Assembly: GCF_007679345.1 (NCBI RefSeq)
Contig: NZ_VEGH01000014.1
Span: forward strand, 1 to 64,000
Length of the DNA: 64,000 bases
From: Cellulosimicrobium cellulans
GTDB taxonomy: Bacteria; Actinomycetota; Actinomycetes; Actinomycetales; Cellulomonadaceae
Direction: 5' to 3'
The stretch's first letter is position 1. Every line of letters begins with the position of its first letter. Below the pieces are notes generated by a model that saw only the letters and a program-made list of their open reading frames with translations, searched no databases and had not been told where the DNA came from. A program made the translations under genes and the position numbers. Positions 1 through 7,422 of this stretch are shown piece after piece.

Positions 1-49
1 GCCCCGCCCCGCTCCGCGGGCCCCCGCCCCGCCCCGCCACCCCCGGTCG

Positions 50-120
50 CCGAGGGGGTAACCGACGCGTCGAGCGAGCAGTCGCCGACTACTCGCTCGA
101 CGTGTCGGATGCTCCCTCGG
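50..120. repeat. Dispersed palindrome, copy 1
   Basis: The 47-bp core (62-108) has 23-nt arms (62-84 and 86-108) matching at 21 of 23 positions around a single central C at 85. Weaker outer arms (50-61 and 109-120, 9 of 12 matching) extend the inverted repeat to 71 bp. The inner core CGTCGAGCGAGnAGTCG recurs at 14129-14175 and 26549-26595, so this is a repeat family and not a chance hairpin. Its function is unknown. Confidence 0.85.
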
Positions 121-240
121 CGTCGCCGGCGGCCCCACGGCGGCGCGCGCGGGGCGGGGCGGGGAGGCGGGTGCGAGGGGCGTGCGGGAGAGTGGCGGGC
201 ACCGGGATGCACCCCGGCGGGTGGTCCCACGCGTCTCCCC

Positions 241-270
241 TTTCACACCAGCCTCACCAGGCTCTAAGGT
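241..270 (+). promoter_or_regulatory. Putative promoter of the small HTH gene
   Basis: TTTCAC at 241-246 and TAAGGT at 265-270 are separated by 18 nt and lie about 70 nt before the ATG at 340. The same -10 hexamer TAAGGT occurs upstream of the neighbouring bS22 gene (660-665). Assigned by eye from actinobacterial -10 preferences. Confidence 0.4.
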
Positions 271-339
271 GTCGTCGCGGCACCTGTGTGCAGCCAGTCC
301 CGCGCACCGGTCGTGCGCGCACGAGCGAGAAGAGCGGCC

Positions 340-588
340 ATGACCAGCGAGCAGCCCCCGCGGGTGCGGTTCCTCACCGTCGCCGAGGTCGCCGAGGTCA
401 TGCGGGTCTCGAAGATGACGGTGTACCGGCTGCTACACTCGGGCGAGATGCCCGCGGTCCGCGTCGGCCGCTCGTTCCGGGTGCCGCAGGACGCGCTCGA
501 CCACTACCTCGCGACCGCCCGGCTGGACCTCGAGGCCGAGGGCGAGGCGGGCGAGGACGGCCCGCGCGCCGGCCGGCTGTCCTCCTGA
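340..588 (+). CDS. Small helix-turn-helix DNA-binding protein (excisionase/BldC-like family)
   Basis: This 82-residue protein is almost entirely one MerR-type winged-helix domain: FLTVAEVAEVMRVSKMTVYR (residues about 8-27) is the helix-turn-helix, followed by the wing VRVGRSFRVPQDALDHYL. Proteins of this type bind DNA as transcription factors. From memory, the homologue in mycobacteria (Rv0500A) also sits directly before the bS22 gene, as here. The ATG at 340 was chosen because the domain begins right after it; an in-frame ATG 54 nt upstream would add an arginine-rich tail. The last 15 residues are acidic and probably disordered. The targets are not known. Confidence 0.85.
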   Translation: MTSEQPPRVRFLTVAEVAEVMRVSKMTVYRLLHSGEMPAVRVGRSFRVPQDALDHYLATARLDLEAEGEAGEDGPRAGRLSS

Positions 589-659
589 CCGGCGCGTACC
601 GCGCGCCGCTCGGGTGGCGGGTGCGTACCGGCGCGTCGCGGACGGCCTCGCCGATCGCG

Positions 660-665
660 TAAGGT
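660..665 (+). promoter_or_regulatory. Putative -10 element (TAAGGT) of the bS22 gene
   Basis: TAAGGT lies 103 nt before the ATG at 769 and is identical to the -10 proposed for the preceding HTH gene. No convincing -35 is visible. If real, it gives the tiny ribosomal protein gene its own promoter and a long untranslated leader. Confidence 0.35.
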
Positions 666-768
666 AGGGCCGGACTTTCCCGTGCGTGGGCGTTCGTCGT
701 GCCGCGCGTCGATCGACCACGACCCCGGCGGGGCGCTTCGAGCGCTCGCCACAGGAAGCGAGGACCCC

Positions 769-867
769 ATGGGCTCCGTCATCAAGAAGCGCCGCAAGCG
801 CATGGCGAAGAAGAAGCACCGCAAGCTGCTGCGCAAGACGCGTCACCAGCGTCGCAACAAGAAGTGA
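769..867 (+). CDS. Small ribosomal subunit protein bS22 (AURKAIP1/COX24-type)
   Basis: The product has 32 residues: MGSVIKKRRKRMAKKKHRKL then LRKTRHQRRNKK. More than half of the residues are Lys or Arg. This matches the tiny, highly basic protein found on mycobacterial 30S subunits (Rv0500B family), which contacts rRNA. It is preceded by the family's usual neighbour, the small HTH gene. A purine-rich AGGAAGCGAGGA run before the ATG serves as the ribosome binding site. A strong hairpin follows 32 nt after the stop codon, so the gene is probably expressed as its own short transcript. Confidence 0.92.
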   Translation: MGSVIKKRRKRMAKKKHRKLLRKTRHQRRNKK

Positions 868-898
868 CCCGCCGCCGCGCGAGCGGCGACGAGGACGA

Positions 899-926
899 GG
901 GGCCCGGCACCGAGTGCCGGGCCCTT
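899..926 (+). terminator. Intrinsic-type terminator hairpin after bS22
   Basis: A perfect 11-bp inverted repeat, GGGCCCGGCAC (900-910) and GTGCCGGGCCC (914-924), encloses the 3-nt loop CGA and is followed by TT. High-GC actinobacteria often use such hairpins without a long U-tract. Confidence 0.8.
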
Positions 927-1012
927 CGTCGTGCCCGCGTCCGGCCGGCCGCTTTCCGCCGGGACGGCGCGCCGTGTTGCCACGTGGCACACCTGGGGTG
1001 GATCGTCACCTC

Positions 1013-1067
1013 TTGACGGGGTTTGTCCCGTGCTGATTCACTGCCGAGCGGTTCTTCAACGATGAAA
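1013..1067 (+). promoter_or_regulatory. Promoter and LacI-type operator for the first sugar ABC operon
   Basis: A -35-like TTGACG (1013-1018) is followed 18 nt later by TTCACT (1037-1042). The imperfect palindrome CTTCAACGATGAAA (1054-1067, core TTCA-ACG-ATGAA) lies just downstream, where a bound repressor would block initiation. The central CAACGATG matches the operator at 21348-21361 in the arabinan locus. The linked LacI gene at 4487 is the likely ligand-responsive repressor; that pairing is inferred. Confidence 0.5.
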
Positions 1068-1110
1068 ACCCACGGGTGCCGTGCGCCCCCGTGGAGGCGG
1101 GAGGTCGAGG

Positions 1111-2457
1111 ATGATCTCAGGAGCTCGCGGGGGTCCGGGGCGGACGGCGCTGAGCCGTCGGTCCGTGCTCCGGGGGGCCGTGGCGGGGGCGGGTGCCCTC
1201 GGTGCGGCCTGGGCGCTGAGCGGGTGCGGGGGTGAGGCCGCGGCGGCGTCCGGGCAGACCCGGATCCAGCTGTGGCACCTGTTCACCGGCGGTGACGGCG
1301 GCATCTTCCAGCAGATGATGACCGAGGTGCAGGACGAGAACCCGGCGATCGGGATCGACCCGGTGGTCCTCACCTGGGGCGCGCCGTACTACACCAAGCT
1401 CGTCATGGCCTCGGTGGGCGGCCGCGCCCCCGACCTGGCGGTCATGCACCTGACCCGGGTGGCCGGCTGGGTCCCGGGCGGGGTGCTCGACCCCTGGGAC
1501 CTGGACCTGCTCGCCGAGCACGGCGTCACGGAGGACATGTTCCCGCCGGCGCTGTGGGACCGGGCGACGATCGACGGGAAGCTGTGGGCCGTCCCGCTCG
1601 ACTTCCACGCGTTCCTGCTGTTCTTCGACCGGGGGCTGGCCGACCAGGCCGGGCTGCTGGGCCCGGACGGGAAGCTGGTCGGCGTCGACTCGCCGGACGG
1701 CTTCGTCGAGGCGGGCCGGGCCATGGCGGAGGTCACCGGGTACGCGGGCGTCGGCTACGGGTACACCGGCGACGGCGCGCAGATGTCCCGGATGCTCTGG
1801 GGCCTGTACGCGCAGACCGGCAACGAGGTCGTGCTGAACCCCGGTGAGGCCGCGCAGGTCGACCGGGACGCGCTGATCGAGTCGGTCAGCTGGGTGCAGT
1901 CGTGGCTGGACGACACGGTGGCGATCGCGAACTCCGACTACCCGTCGGCCGTCGCCAACTTCTCCACCGGCCGCGTCGGCATGTGCTTCAACGGCAACTG
2001 GGAGCTCCAGTCGTTCCTGACGGCGGGCGTCGACGTGGACGCCATGCCGATGCCGAACATCTTCGGCACGCCCGCGACGTACGGCGACTCGCACGTGTTC
2101 GTGCTGCCGCACCAGGTCAACCTCGACCCCGAGCGGCGCGAGGCGGCCTACGCGACGGTCGCGGCCATGCTCAACAAGTCGCTCCTCTGGTCCGACGGCG
2201 GGCACATCCCCGCGAACCGGGAGGTCACCGAGTCGGCCGAGTACCAGGCCAAGGTGCCGCAGTCGCACTACGCGGCCGCGAGCGACCAGGCCGTCTTCGA
2301 CCCGCAGGCCTGGTTCACGGGCTCCGGGTCGGACTTCCAGGCGCGGGTCGGCGAGGCGCTCCAGGGCGCCTGGCTCGACAAGTCGTCCCCCGAGGCCGCC
2401 GTGGACCGGCTGATCGGCAGCCTCGACGCCGCCCTGCAGACCAAGCCGCCGGCCTGA
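1111..2457 (+). CDS. Sugar ABC importer, extracellular substrate-binding lipoprotein
   Basis: This 448-residue family 1 (MalE-like) binding protein captures a sugar outside the cell and delivers it to the permeases encoded next. The N-terminus has a twin-arginine motif (SRRSVLRG, residues 15-22), a hydrophobic segment and a lipobox ALSGC with Cys39, so it is probably exported folded by Tat and lipid-anchored. The start IQLWHLFTGGDGG is typical of the first beta strand of this family. The ATG at 1111 was chosen over a GTG at 1081 because GGAGGTCGAGG precedes it and the signal then has normal length. Permease genes follow 16 nt downstream. The substrate cannot be read from the sequence. Confidence 0.9.
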   Translation: MISGARGGPGRTALSRRSVLRGAVAGAGALGAAWALSGCGGEAAAASGQTRIQLWHLFTGGDGGIFQQMMTEVQDENPAIGIDPVVLTWGAPYYTKLVMASVGGRAPDLAVMHLTRVAGWVPGGVLDPWDLDLLAEHGVTEDMFPPALWDRATIDGKLWAVPLDFHAFLLFFDRGLADQAGLLGPDGKLVGVDSPDGFVEAGRAMAEVTGYAGVGYGYTGDGAQMSRMLWGLYAQTGNEVVLNPGEAAQVDRDALIESVSWVQSWLDDTVAIANSDYPSAVANFSTGRVGMCFNGNWELQSFLTAGVDVDAMPMPNIFGTPATYGDSHVFVLPHQVNLDPERREAAYATVAAMLNKSLLWSDGGHIPANREVTESAEYQAKVPQSHYAAASDQAVFDPQAWFTGSGSDFQARVGEALQGAWLDKSSPEAAVDRLIGSLDAALQTKPPA

Positions 2458-2473
2458 CGGAGGGACCGCAGCC

Positions 2474-3445
2474 ATGAGCGCACTCACCACCCCGTCCCAG
2501 TCGCAGGCGGCCGCCGCGCCCCCGCGCACCCCCGACCTCCCGCGCAGCCCGCGCCGCGGCCGCAGCCGCCGCGAGGGCAGCGGCTGGCCGTTCGTCATCC
2601 CGTTCGTCGTCGTCGCCGTGCTGTTCCTGGTCGTCCCGACGCTCTGGGGCCTCGGCCTGAGCTTCACCGAGCAGTCCCTCATGGGCAACGGCGGCTGGAT
2701 CGGGCTCGACAACTACGCCGAGGCCTTCGGCGACGCGACCATGTGGTCCACCCTCGGCAACACCGTGATCTTCACGCTGATGAGCACGATCCCGCTGGTC
2801 GTGATCGCGCTGGCGATGGCCCTGCTGGTCTACACGGGCCTGCCCGGCCAGTGGGTGTGGCGGCTCGCGTTCTTCGCGCCGTACATGCTGCCGGTCGCGG
2901 TCGTCGTGCAGATCTGGGTCTGGCTCTACCAGCCCGAGATCGGTTTCTTCAACTACTGGCTCGACCGGCTGGGGCTGGAGAAGGTCGGCTGGCTCACGGA
3001 CCCGAACGTCGCGATGTGGTCGATGGCCCTGCTCACCCTGTGGTGGACCGTCGGCTTCAACTTCCTGCTGTACCTGTCCGCGCTGCAGGCGATCCCGGAC
3101 CAGATGTACGAGGCGGCCGCGCTGGACGGGGCGGGGGCGTGGCGCCGGCTGTGGTCCATCACGCTGCCGCAGCTGCGCGCCACGACCGTGCTGATCACGA
3201 TCCTGCAGGTGCTCGCCTCGCTGAAGGTGTTCGACCAGATGTTCATCGCCTTCAACGGCGGCAGCGGCCCGAACGGCGTGACGCGGCCGATCCTGCAGTA
3301 CATCTACGACACCGGGTTCACCGGGTACCGCATGGGCTACGCGTCGGCCATGTCGTACATCTACTTCGCGCTCATCATCGTGGTCGCCGTGGTGTTCCAG
3401 GTGCTGACCACCGCTCGCCGGAAGGAGCAGGGCCGTGGCCGTTGA
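2474..3445 (+). CDS. Sugar ABC importer, MalF/UgpA-type permease
   Basis: The product has 323 residues. A basic, Pro-rich N-terminus (to about residue 35) precedes six hydrophobic segments, the usual binding-protein-dependent transport fold. The cytoplasmic loop EAAALDGAGAWRRLWSITLP (near residue 215) is the EAA motif that contacts the ATPase. It forms the membrane channel with the next gene product, with which it overlaps by 11 nt. The ATG at 2474 follows GGAGGGACCGCAGCC. No ATPase gene is present in the operon. Confidence 0.9.
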   Translation: MSALTTPSQSQAAAAPPRTPDLPRSPRRGRSRREGSGWPFVIPFVVVAVLFLVVPTLWGLGLSFTEQSLMGNGGWIGLDNYAEAFGDATMWSTLGNTVIFTLMSTIPLVVIALAMALLVYTGLPGQWVWRLAFFAPYMLPVAVVVQIWVWLYQPEIGFFNYWLDRLGLEKVGWLTDPNVAMWSMALLTLWWTVGFNFLLYLSALQAIPDQMYEAAALDGAGAWRRLWSITLPQLRATTVLITILQVLASLKVFDQMFIAFNGGSGPNGVTRPILQYIYDTGFTGYRMGYASAMSYIYFALIIVVAVVFQVLTTARRKEQGRGR

Positions 3446-4367
3446 GACGATCTCCGCCCCGACAGGGACGGCGGGCGGCCTGCGCCGCACCTACACCGAG
3501 CGGCGCGAGGAGAACCGCCGCACCCGCAGCCTCGTCCTGGGCCGCAGCCGGCTCGCCACCGTGCTGTCGGTGGTGCTGCTCGTGATCATGGCGCTGACCT
3601 GGCTGCTGCCGCTGTTCTGGGCGGTCGACACCTCGTTCAAGACCGAGGCGCAGGCGCAGTCCGTCCCGCTGCAGTGGTTCCCGGACGGCGGGTTCACGCT
3701 GGAGAACTACCGCACGGTGTTCGAGCGCGGCGAGGTGCCCCGCTGGATGCTGAACACCCTGCTGGTGGCGGGGTCGGTCACGATCCTCACGGTCGCGGTC
3801 TGCGCGCTCGCCGGCTACGGGTTCGCCCGCACCCGGTTCCGCGGCAAGAACCTGCTGTTCGCGGCGACCATCGCGCTGATCGCGGTCCCGGGCCAGATCC
3901 TCATCGTGCCGCTGTTCCGGCAGATGGAGGCCCTGGGCTTCGTCGACACCTACCAGGGCGTGATCCTGCCCCAGCTGGTGGCGCCGGTGATGGTCTACAT
4001 CTTCAGCAAGTTCTTCGCGGAGGTGCCGCAGGAGATCGAGGACGCCGCGCGGGTGGACGGGGCGGGGCACTGGCGGACCTTCTGGTCCATCGTGCTGCCC
4101 ATCTCCCGGCCCATCGTCTCGGCGGTCGCGATCTTCGTGTTCATCGGCGCGTGGAACAACTTCCTGTGGCCGTTCATCGTCACCAACAACCCCGACCTGA
4201 TGACGCTGCCGGTCGGTCTGTCGACGGTCAAGAACGCCTACGGCACGATCTACGCCCAGACCATGGCCTCGGCCGTGATCGCCGCCCTGCCGCTGATCCT
4301 GCTGTTCATGCTGTTCCAGCGGCAGATCGTCAAGGCGGTCGCCACCACCGGGCTCGGCGGCCGGTGA
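3435..4367 (+). CDS. Sugar ABC importer, MalG/UgpE-type permease
   Basis: The product has 310 residues. It has the six-segment MalG-type fold, with the EAA loop DAARVDGAGHWRTFWSIVLP around residue 205. It starts with GTG at 3435 inside the end of the upstream permease gene, after GGAAGGAGCAGGGCC, which indicates translational coupling. The protein ends in the QRQIVKAV pattern common in MalG proteins. The operon ends here and a lacI gene follows after 119 nt; the ATPase must be supplied from elsewhere, as with MsiK-type shared ATPases in actinobacteria. Confidence 0.9.
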   Translation: MAVETISAPTGTAGGLRRTYTERREENRRTRSLVLGRSRLATVLSVVLLVIMALTWLLPLFWAVDTSFKTEAQAQSVPLQWFPDGGFTLENYRTVFERGEVPRWMLNTLLVAGSVTILTVAVCALAGYGFARTRFRGKNLLFAATIALIAVPGQILIVPLFRQMEALGFVDTYQGVILPQLVAPVMVYIFSKFFAEVPQEIEDAARVDGAGHWRTFWSIVLPISRPIVSAVAIFVFIGAWNNFLWPFIVTNNPDLMTLPVGLSTVKNAYGTIYAQTMASAVIAALPLILLFMLFQRQIVKAVATTGLGGR

Positions 4368-4405
4368 CGGCGGGGACCACCCCGGTCGCGTGACCCGCGT
4401 GCCGC

Positions 4406-4431
4406 GCCGCGCCCCTACGCTGGGGCGCGGC
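4406..4431 (+). terminator. Hairpin between the ABC operon and lacI
   Basis: A perfect 10-bp stem, GCCGCGCCCC (4406-4415) with GGGGCGCGGC (4422-4431), has the 6-nt loop TACGCT. It lies 39 nt after the permease stop and 55 nt before the lacI ATG. It may terminate the importer transcript; alternatively TACGCT in the loop is the lacI -10 element, since this hexamer is used before menB and menC in this window. Confidence 0.5.
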
Positions 4432-4486
4432 CCGGCGCGTCGTGGCAGACGGGCAGGGCGCGGGACGTGGCGGGAGAGGTGGGTCG

Positions 4487-5557
4487 ATGACCGGCAAGCG
4501 GCGCCAGGCGGGCGTGACCATGCAGGACGTCGCGGCGATCGCCGGGGTGTCGATCAAGACGGTCTCGAACGTCATCAACGGGTACCCGTACATCCGCCCG
4601 GGGACCAAGGAGCGCGTCGAGGCCGCGATCGAGCAGCTCGGCTACCGGGTGAACCTGTCGGCGCGGAACCTGCGCCAGGGCCGGACCGGGATGATCGGGC
4701 TGGCGGTGCCCGAGCTGAGCCTGCCGTACTTCGCCGAGCTCGCGGACTCCGTGATCCAGGCCGCCGAGCGCCGCGGCGTCATCGTGCTGATCGAGCAGAC
4801 GAACGCCAGCCGGGAGCGCGAGCTCGAGGTGCTGCACGGCCAGCGCCGGCACCTCACGGACGGTCTGATCTTCTCCCCGCTCGCGCTGGGGACGGAGGAC
4901 CGCGCGTCGTTCGCGGTGGACTTCCCGATGGTGCTGCTCGGCGAGCGGATCTTCGGCGGTCCCGCCGACCACGTGACGATGAGCAACGTCGAGGCGGCGC
5001 GCGCGGCGACCCGGCACCTGATCGAGACCGGGCGGCGCCGGATCGCGCTGATCGGGTCGCACGCGGGGGAGACGGTCGGCAGCGCCGCCCTGCGCCAGCG
5101 CGGCTACGAGGAGGCGCTCGCCGAGGCCGGGCTGCCGCCGGACCCCGCGCTGCTGGGCGAGGCCGGGCTGTGGCACCGGTCGACCGGGGCCGAGGCGATG
5201 GAGCGGATGCTGGACGCCGGGACCGAGATCGACGCGGTGTTCGGCCTGAACGACGCCCTGGCGATCGGCGCGCTGCACGTCCTGCACGCCCGCGGCGTCG
5301 CGGTGCCGGAGGAGGTCGCCGTCATCGGGTTCGACGACATCGAGGACGCGGCCTACGCGTCGCCGCCGCTGTCGTCCGTCGCGCCGGGGCGGGAGCAGAT
5401 CGCGCAGACGGCGGTGGACCTGCTGCTGGCGCGGGTCGCCGGCACGGCGCCGGCGGAGCACGTCGAGGTGGTCACGGACTTCGAGGTCGTGGCGCGGGAG
5501 TCGACGGTGGGGGCCGCGGTCCGGCCCGCGGCGTCGACGCGCACGGTGGTGGCCTGA
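4487..5557 (+). CDS. LacI-family transcriptional regulator
   Basis: The product has 356 residues. The N-terminal HTH reads TMQDVAAIAGVSIKTVSNVI, with the hinge helix NLSARNLRQGRTGMIGLAVP, followed by a periplasmic-binding-protein-like effector domain (about 65-335) with the family's NDALAIGALHVL and VIGFDDIEDA blocks. It probably represses the upstream importer until the sugar binds; the CTTCAACGATGAAA palindrome at 1054-1067 is the best candidate site. The ATG at 4487 was chosen over an upstream ATG at 4442 because CGGGAGAGGTGGG precedes it and the HTH then starts at the normal distance. Confidence 0.9.
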   Translation: MTGKRRQAGVTMQDVAAIAGVSIKTVSNVINGYPYIRPGTKERVEAAIEQLGYRVNLSARNLRQGRTGMIGLAVPELSLPYFAELADSVIQAAERRGVIVLIEQTNASRERELEVLHGQRRHLTDGLIFSPLALGTEDRASFAVDFPMVLLGERIFGGPADHVTMSNVEAARAATRHLIETGRRRIALIGSHAGETVGSAALRQRGYEEALAEAGLPPDPALLGEAGLWHRSTGAEAMERMLDAGTEIDAVFGLNDALAIGALHVLHARGVAVPEEVAVIGFDDIEDAAYASPPLSSVAPGREQIAQTAVDLLLARVAGTAPAEHVEVVTDFEVVARESTVGAAVRPAASTRTVVA

Positions 5558-5602
5558 CGGCGTGCCCGCCGGGGCGGGACCGGGCCGGAATCCGGTGCGG
5601 TA

Positions 5603-5632
5603 GTTGATTGTTCAACGGAAGCCGCGCACGAT
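5603..5632 (+). promoter_or_regulatory. Promoter with overlapping MarR-type operator before the oxidoreductase gene
   Basis: A -35 TTGATT (5604-5609) and a -10 CACGAT (5627-5632) are separated by 17 nt. The -35 lies inside the inverted repeat GTTGA-TTGT-TCAAC (5603-5616). The same GTTGA-N4-TCAAC layout occurs between yceI and marR at 27364-27377, suggesting a shared regulator. The CACGAT -10 also occurs in the GH51 promoter. Confidence 0.5.
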
Positions 5633-5665
5633 GGGTGCCGACGAACGACCCGGGAGGACCCCGTC

Positions 5666-6706
5666 ATGACCGCCCTGCAGCTCGGCCTGGACACCTTCGG
5701 CGACCTGCCGACCGACGACGCCACCGGGCGCCTGCTCACCCACCCCGAGGCGATCCGCCGGGTGGTCGACGAGGCCGTGCTCGCCGACCAGGTCGGCCTC
5801 GACGTCATCGCGCTCGGCGAGCACCACCGACCCGACTTCGCGCTCTCCTCCCCGGAGACGGTGCTCGCCGGCATCGCGACCCGCACCGAGCGCATCCGGC
5901 TCGCCTCCGGCGTCACGGTCCTCAGCTCGGACGACCCGGTGCGGGTGTTCCAGCGGTTCGCGACCGTCGACGCGCTGTCCGGCGGGCGGGCGCAGGTGAT
6001 GCTCGGGCGCGGGTCGTTCACCGAGTCGTTCCCGCTGTTCGGCTTCGACCTGCAGGACTACGAGGTCCTGTTCGAGGAGAAGATCGAGCTGTTCGCCCAG
6101 CTGCTCCGCGAGCAGCTGGTGACCTGGTCGGGCACGACGCGGGCCCCGCTGGAGGCGGCGGACGTCTACCCCAAGACGGCGGGCGGTCTGGAGACCTGGG
6201 TCGGCGTGGGGGGCTCGCCGCAGTCCGTGGTCCGCGCCGCGCACCACGGCCTGCCGCTCATGCTCGCGATCATCGGCGGCGAGCCCGACCGGTTCCGGCC
6301 GTACGTCGACCTGTACCGGCGGGCCACCGCCCAGCTCGGCACCCCCGAGGGCCGGGTCGGCGTGCACTCGCACGGCCTGGTCGCCGAGACCGACGAGGCG
6401 GCGCTCGAGGCCTACTACGGGCCGTACAAGCAGATGCGCGACGCCATCGGGGCGGACCGCGGCTGGCCGCCGCTGCGCCGCGCGGAGTTCGACGCCGAGG
6501 TGGCGCACGGGTCGCTGTACGTCGGCTCGCCGGAGACGGTCGCCCGCAAGATCGCGCGGACCGTGTCGAGCCTGGACGTCAGCCGGTTCGACCTGGTCTA
6601 CACCGGCGGGCCGCTGCGGGTGAGCGACCGGCTGCGGGCCGTCGAGCTGTTCGGCAGCCGGGTCGCGCCGATGGTGCGGGACCTGCTCGCCGGGGGCGCC
6701 GCGTGA
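5666..6706 (+). CDS. LLM-class flavin-dependent oxidoreductase (luciferase-like)
   Basis: This 346-residue protein has the luciferase-like TIM-barrel pattern: LGLDTFGDL at the start, [20 protein letters not shown] (residues 36-55), then [24 protein letters not shown] and [14 protein letters not shown]. Relatives use reduced FMN (some F420) for oxidations of small molecules; the substrate is not evident. It starts at ATG 5666 after GGGAGGACCCC. The next gene, a dinucleotide oxidoreductase, overlaps by 4 nt (GTGA), so the two are co-translated and may share a cofactor cycle. The promoter carries a MarR-type inverted repeat, which hints at induction by a xenobiotic or reactive compound. Confidence 0.85.
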   Translation: MTALQLGLDTFGDLPTDDATGRLLTHPEAIRRVVDEAVLADQVGLDVIALGEHHRPDFALSSPETVLAGIATRTERIRLASGVTVLSSDDPVRVFQRFATVDALSGGRAQVMLGRGSFTESFPLFGFDLQDYEVLFEEKIELFAQLLREQLVTWSGTTRAPLEAADVYPKTAGGLETWVGVGGSPQSVVRAAHHGLPLMLAIIGGEPDRFRPYVDLYRRATAQLGTPEGRVGVHSHGLVAETDEAALEAYYGPYKQMRDAIGADRGWPPLRRAEFDAEVAHGSLYVGSPETVARKIARTVSSLDVSRFDLVYTGGPLRVSDRLRAVELFGSRVAPMVRDLLAGGAA

Positions 6707-7416
6707 CCGCGCGCACCGTCGGGATCCTCGGCGCGGGCAAGGTCGGCACCGTCCTCGCGCGCCTCGCCGTGGCGGCCGGGTACGACGTCACCGTCGCCGG
6801 TTCGGGCGACCCGGACCGCATCCGGCTGATCGTCGAGGTGCTGGCGCCCGGCGCCCGGGCCGTCGACGCCGTCGACGCCGCCCGCGCCGACCTGGTGGTG
6901 CTCGCCCTGCCGCTGGGCCGGCTCCCGCAGGTCGTCGAGCGGGTCGGGGCCCAGGTGGCCGGCCGCGTCGTGGTCGATGCGATGAACTACTGGTGGGAGA
7001 CGGACGGCGAGCGCCCCGACCTCGCCGACCCCGCGGTCGCCACCAGCGTGCTGGTGGCCGAGGCGCTGCCCGGCGCCCGGGTCGTCAAGGCGTTCAACCA
7101 CATGGGCTACCACGACCTCGACGAGGGGCCGCTGCCCGCGGGCACGCCGGGACGGCGGGCGATCGCGGTCGCCGCGGACGACACGGAGGCCGCGGCCGAG
7201 GTGGCGGCGTTCGTCGACGCGCTGGGCTTCGACCCGGTGCCGGCGGGGACGCTGGCGGACTCGGTGGCGCTGCAGCCGCACGCCGAGGCGTTCGGGGCGA
7301 ACGAGGACGCCGGGACGCTCGCGGCGGTGCTCGCGCGGTTCCCGGCGACGGAGCGCGGGGCGGTGGTGGCCGCGGCGCGCGCCGGGCGGCTCACCGCGGT
7401 GGACGCGGCGGACTGA
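6703..7416 (+). CDS. NADP(F420)-dependent dinucleotide oxidoreductase (NPDFR-like)
   Basis: The product has 237 residues. An N-terminal Rossmann motif, [20 protein letters not shown] (residues about 5-24), is followed by [20 protein letters not shown] and [10 protein letters not shown], as in the NADP-dependent F420 oxidoreductase family (COG2085), which binds NADP and reduces F420 or a related acceptor. It starts with GTG at 6703 and overlaps the upstream luciferase-like gene by 4 nt. The family also includes members that do not use F420, so the cofactor is open. The gene converges with a glycosyltransferase gene that ends only 6 nt away. Confidence 0.82.
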   Translation: MTARTVGILGAGKVGTVLARLAVAAGYDVTVAGSGDPDRIRLIVEVLAPGARAVDAVDAARADLVVLALPLGRLPQVVERVGAQVAGRVVVDAMNYWWETDGERPDLADPAVATSVLVAEALPGARVVKAFNHMGYHDLDEGPLPAGTPGRRAIAVAADDTEAAAEVAAFVDALGFDPVPAGTLADSVALQPHAEAFGANEDAGTLAAVLARFPATERGAVVAAARAGRLTAVDAAD

Positions 7417-7422
7417 CGGGGG

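Larger units (their letters stand above)
1..339. other. Non-coding left edge of the window
   Basis: No protein-coding gene is supported here. The first 48 bases are a G/C-rich low-complexity stretch, followed by a large palindrome at 50-120 and by a putative promoter for the small HTH gene at 241-270. Open frames crossing the region are arginine-rich and look like chance frames in GC-rich DNA. The gene to the left, outside the window, might end in or next to the palindrome. Confidence 0.6.

Noticed and set aside
62..108. Palindrome copies as a chromosome partition (parS) site
   Set aside because: The known parS consensus TGTTTCACGTGAAACA bears no resemblance, and no parA or parB gene is nearby.
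244..250. Second Rex operator near the HTH promoter (TTTCACAC)
   Set aside because: Only one half-site is present; the matching TGTGAA arm at 10-bp distance is missing.
102..662. 186-codon open frame starting in palindrome copy 1
   Set aside because: It is arginine- and proline-rich, overlaps the HTH gene in another frame and has no ribosome binding site, so it is a GC-rich shadow frame.
1117..2712. Long minus-strand open frame across the first binding-protein gene
   Set aside because: It is an antisense shadow with biased Arg/Asp/Val/His content and no recognisable motif; the plus-strand gene is clear.
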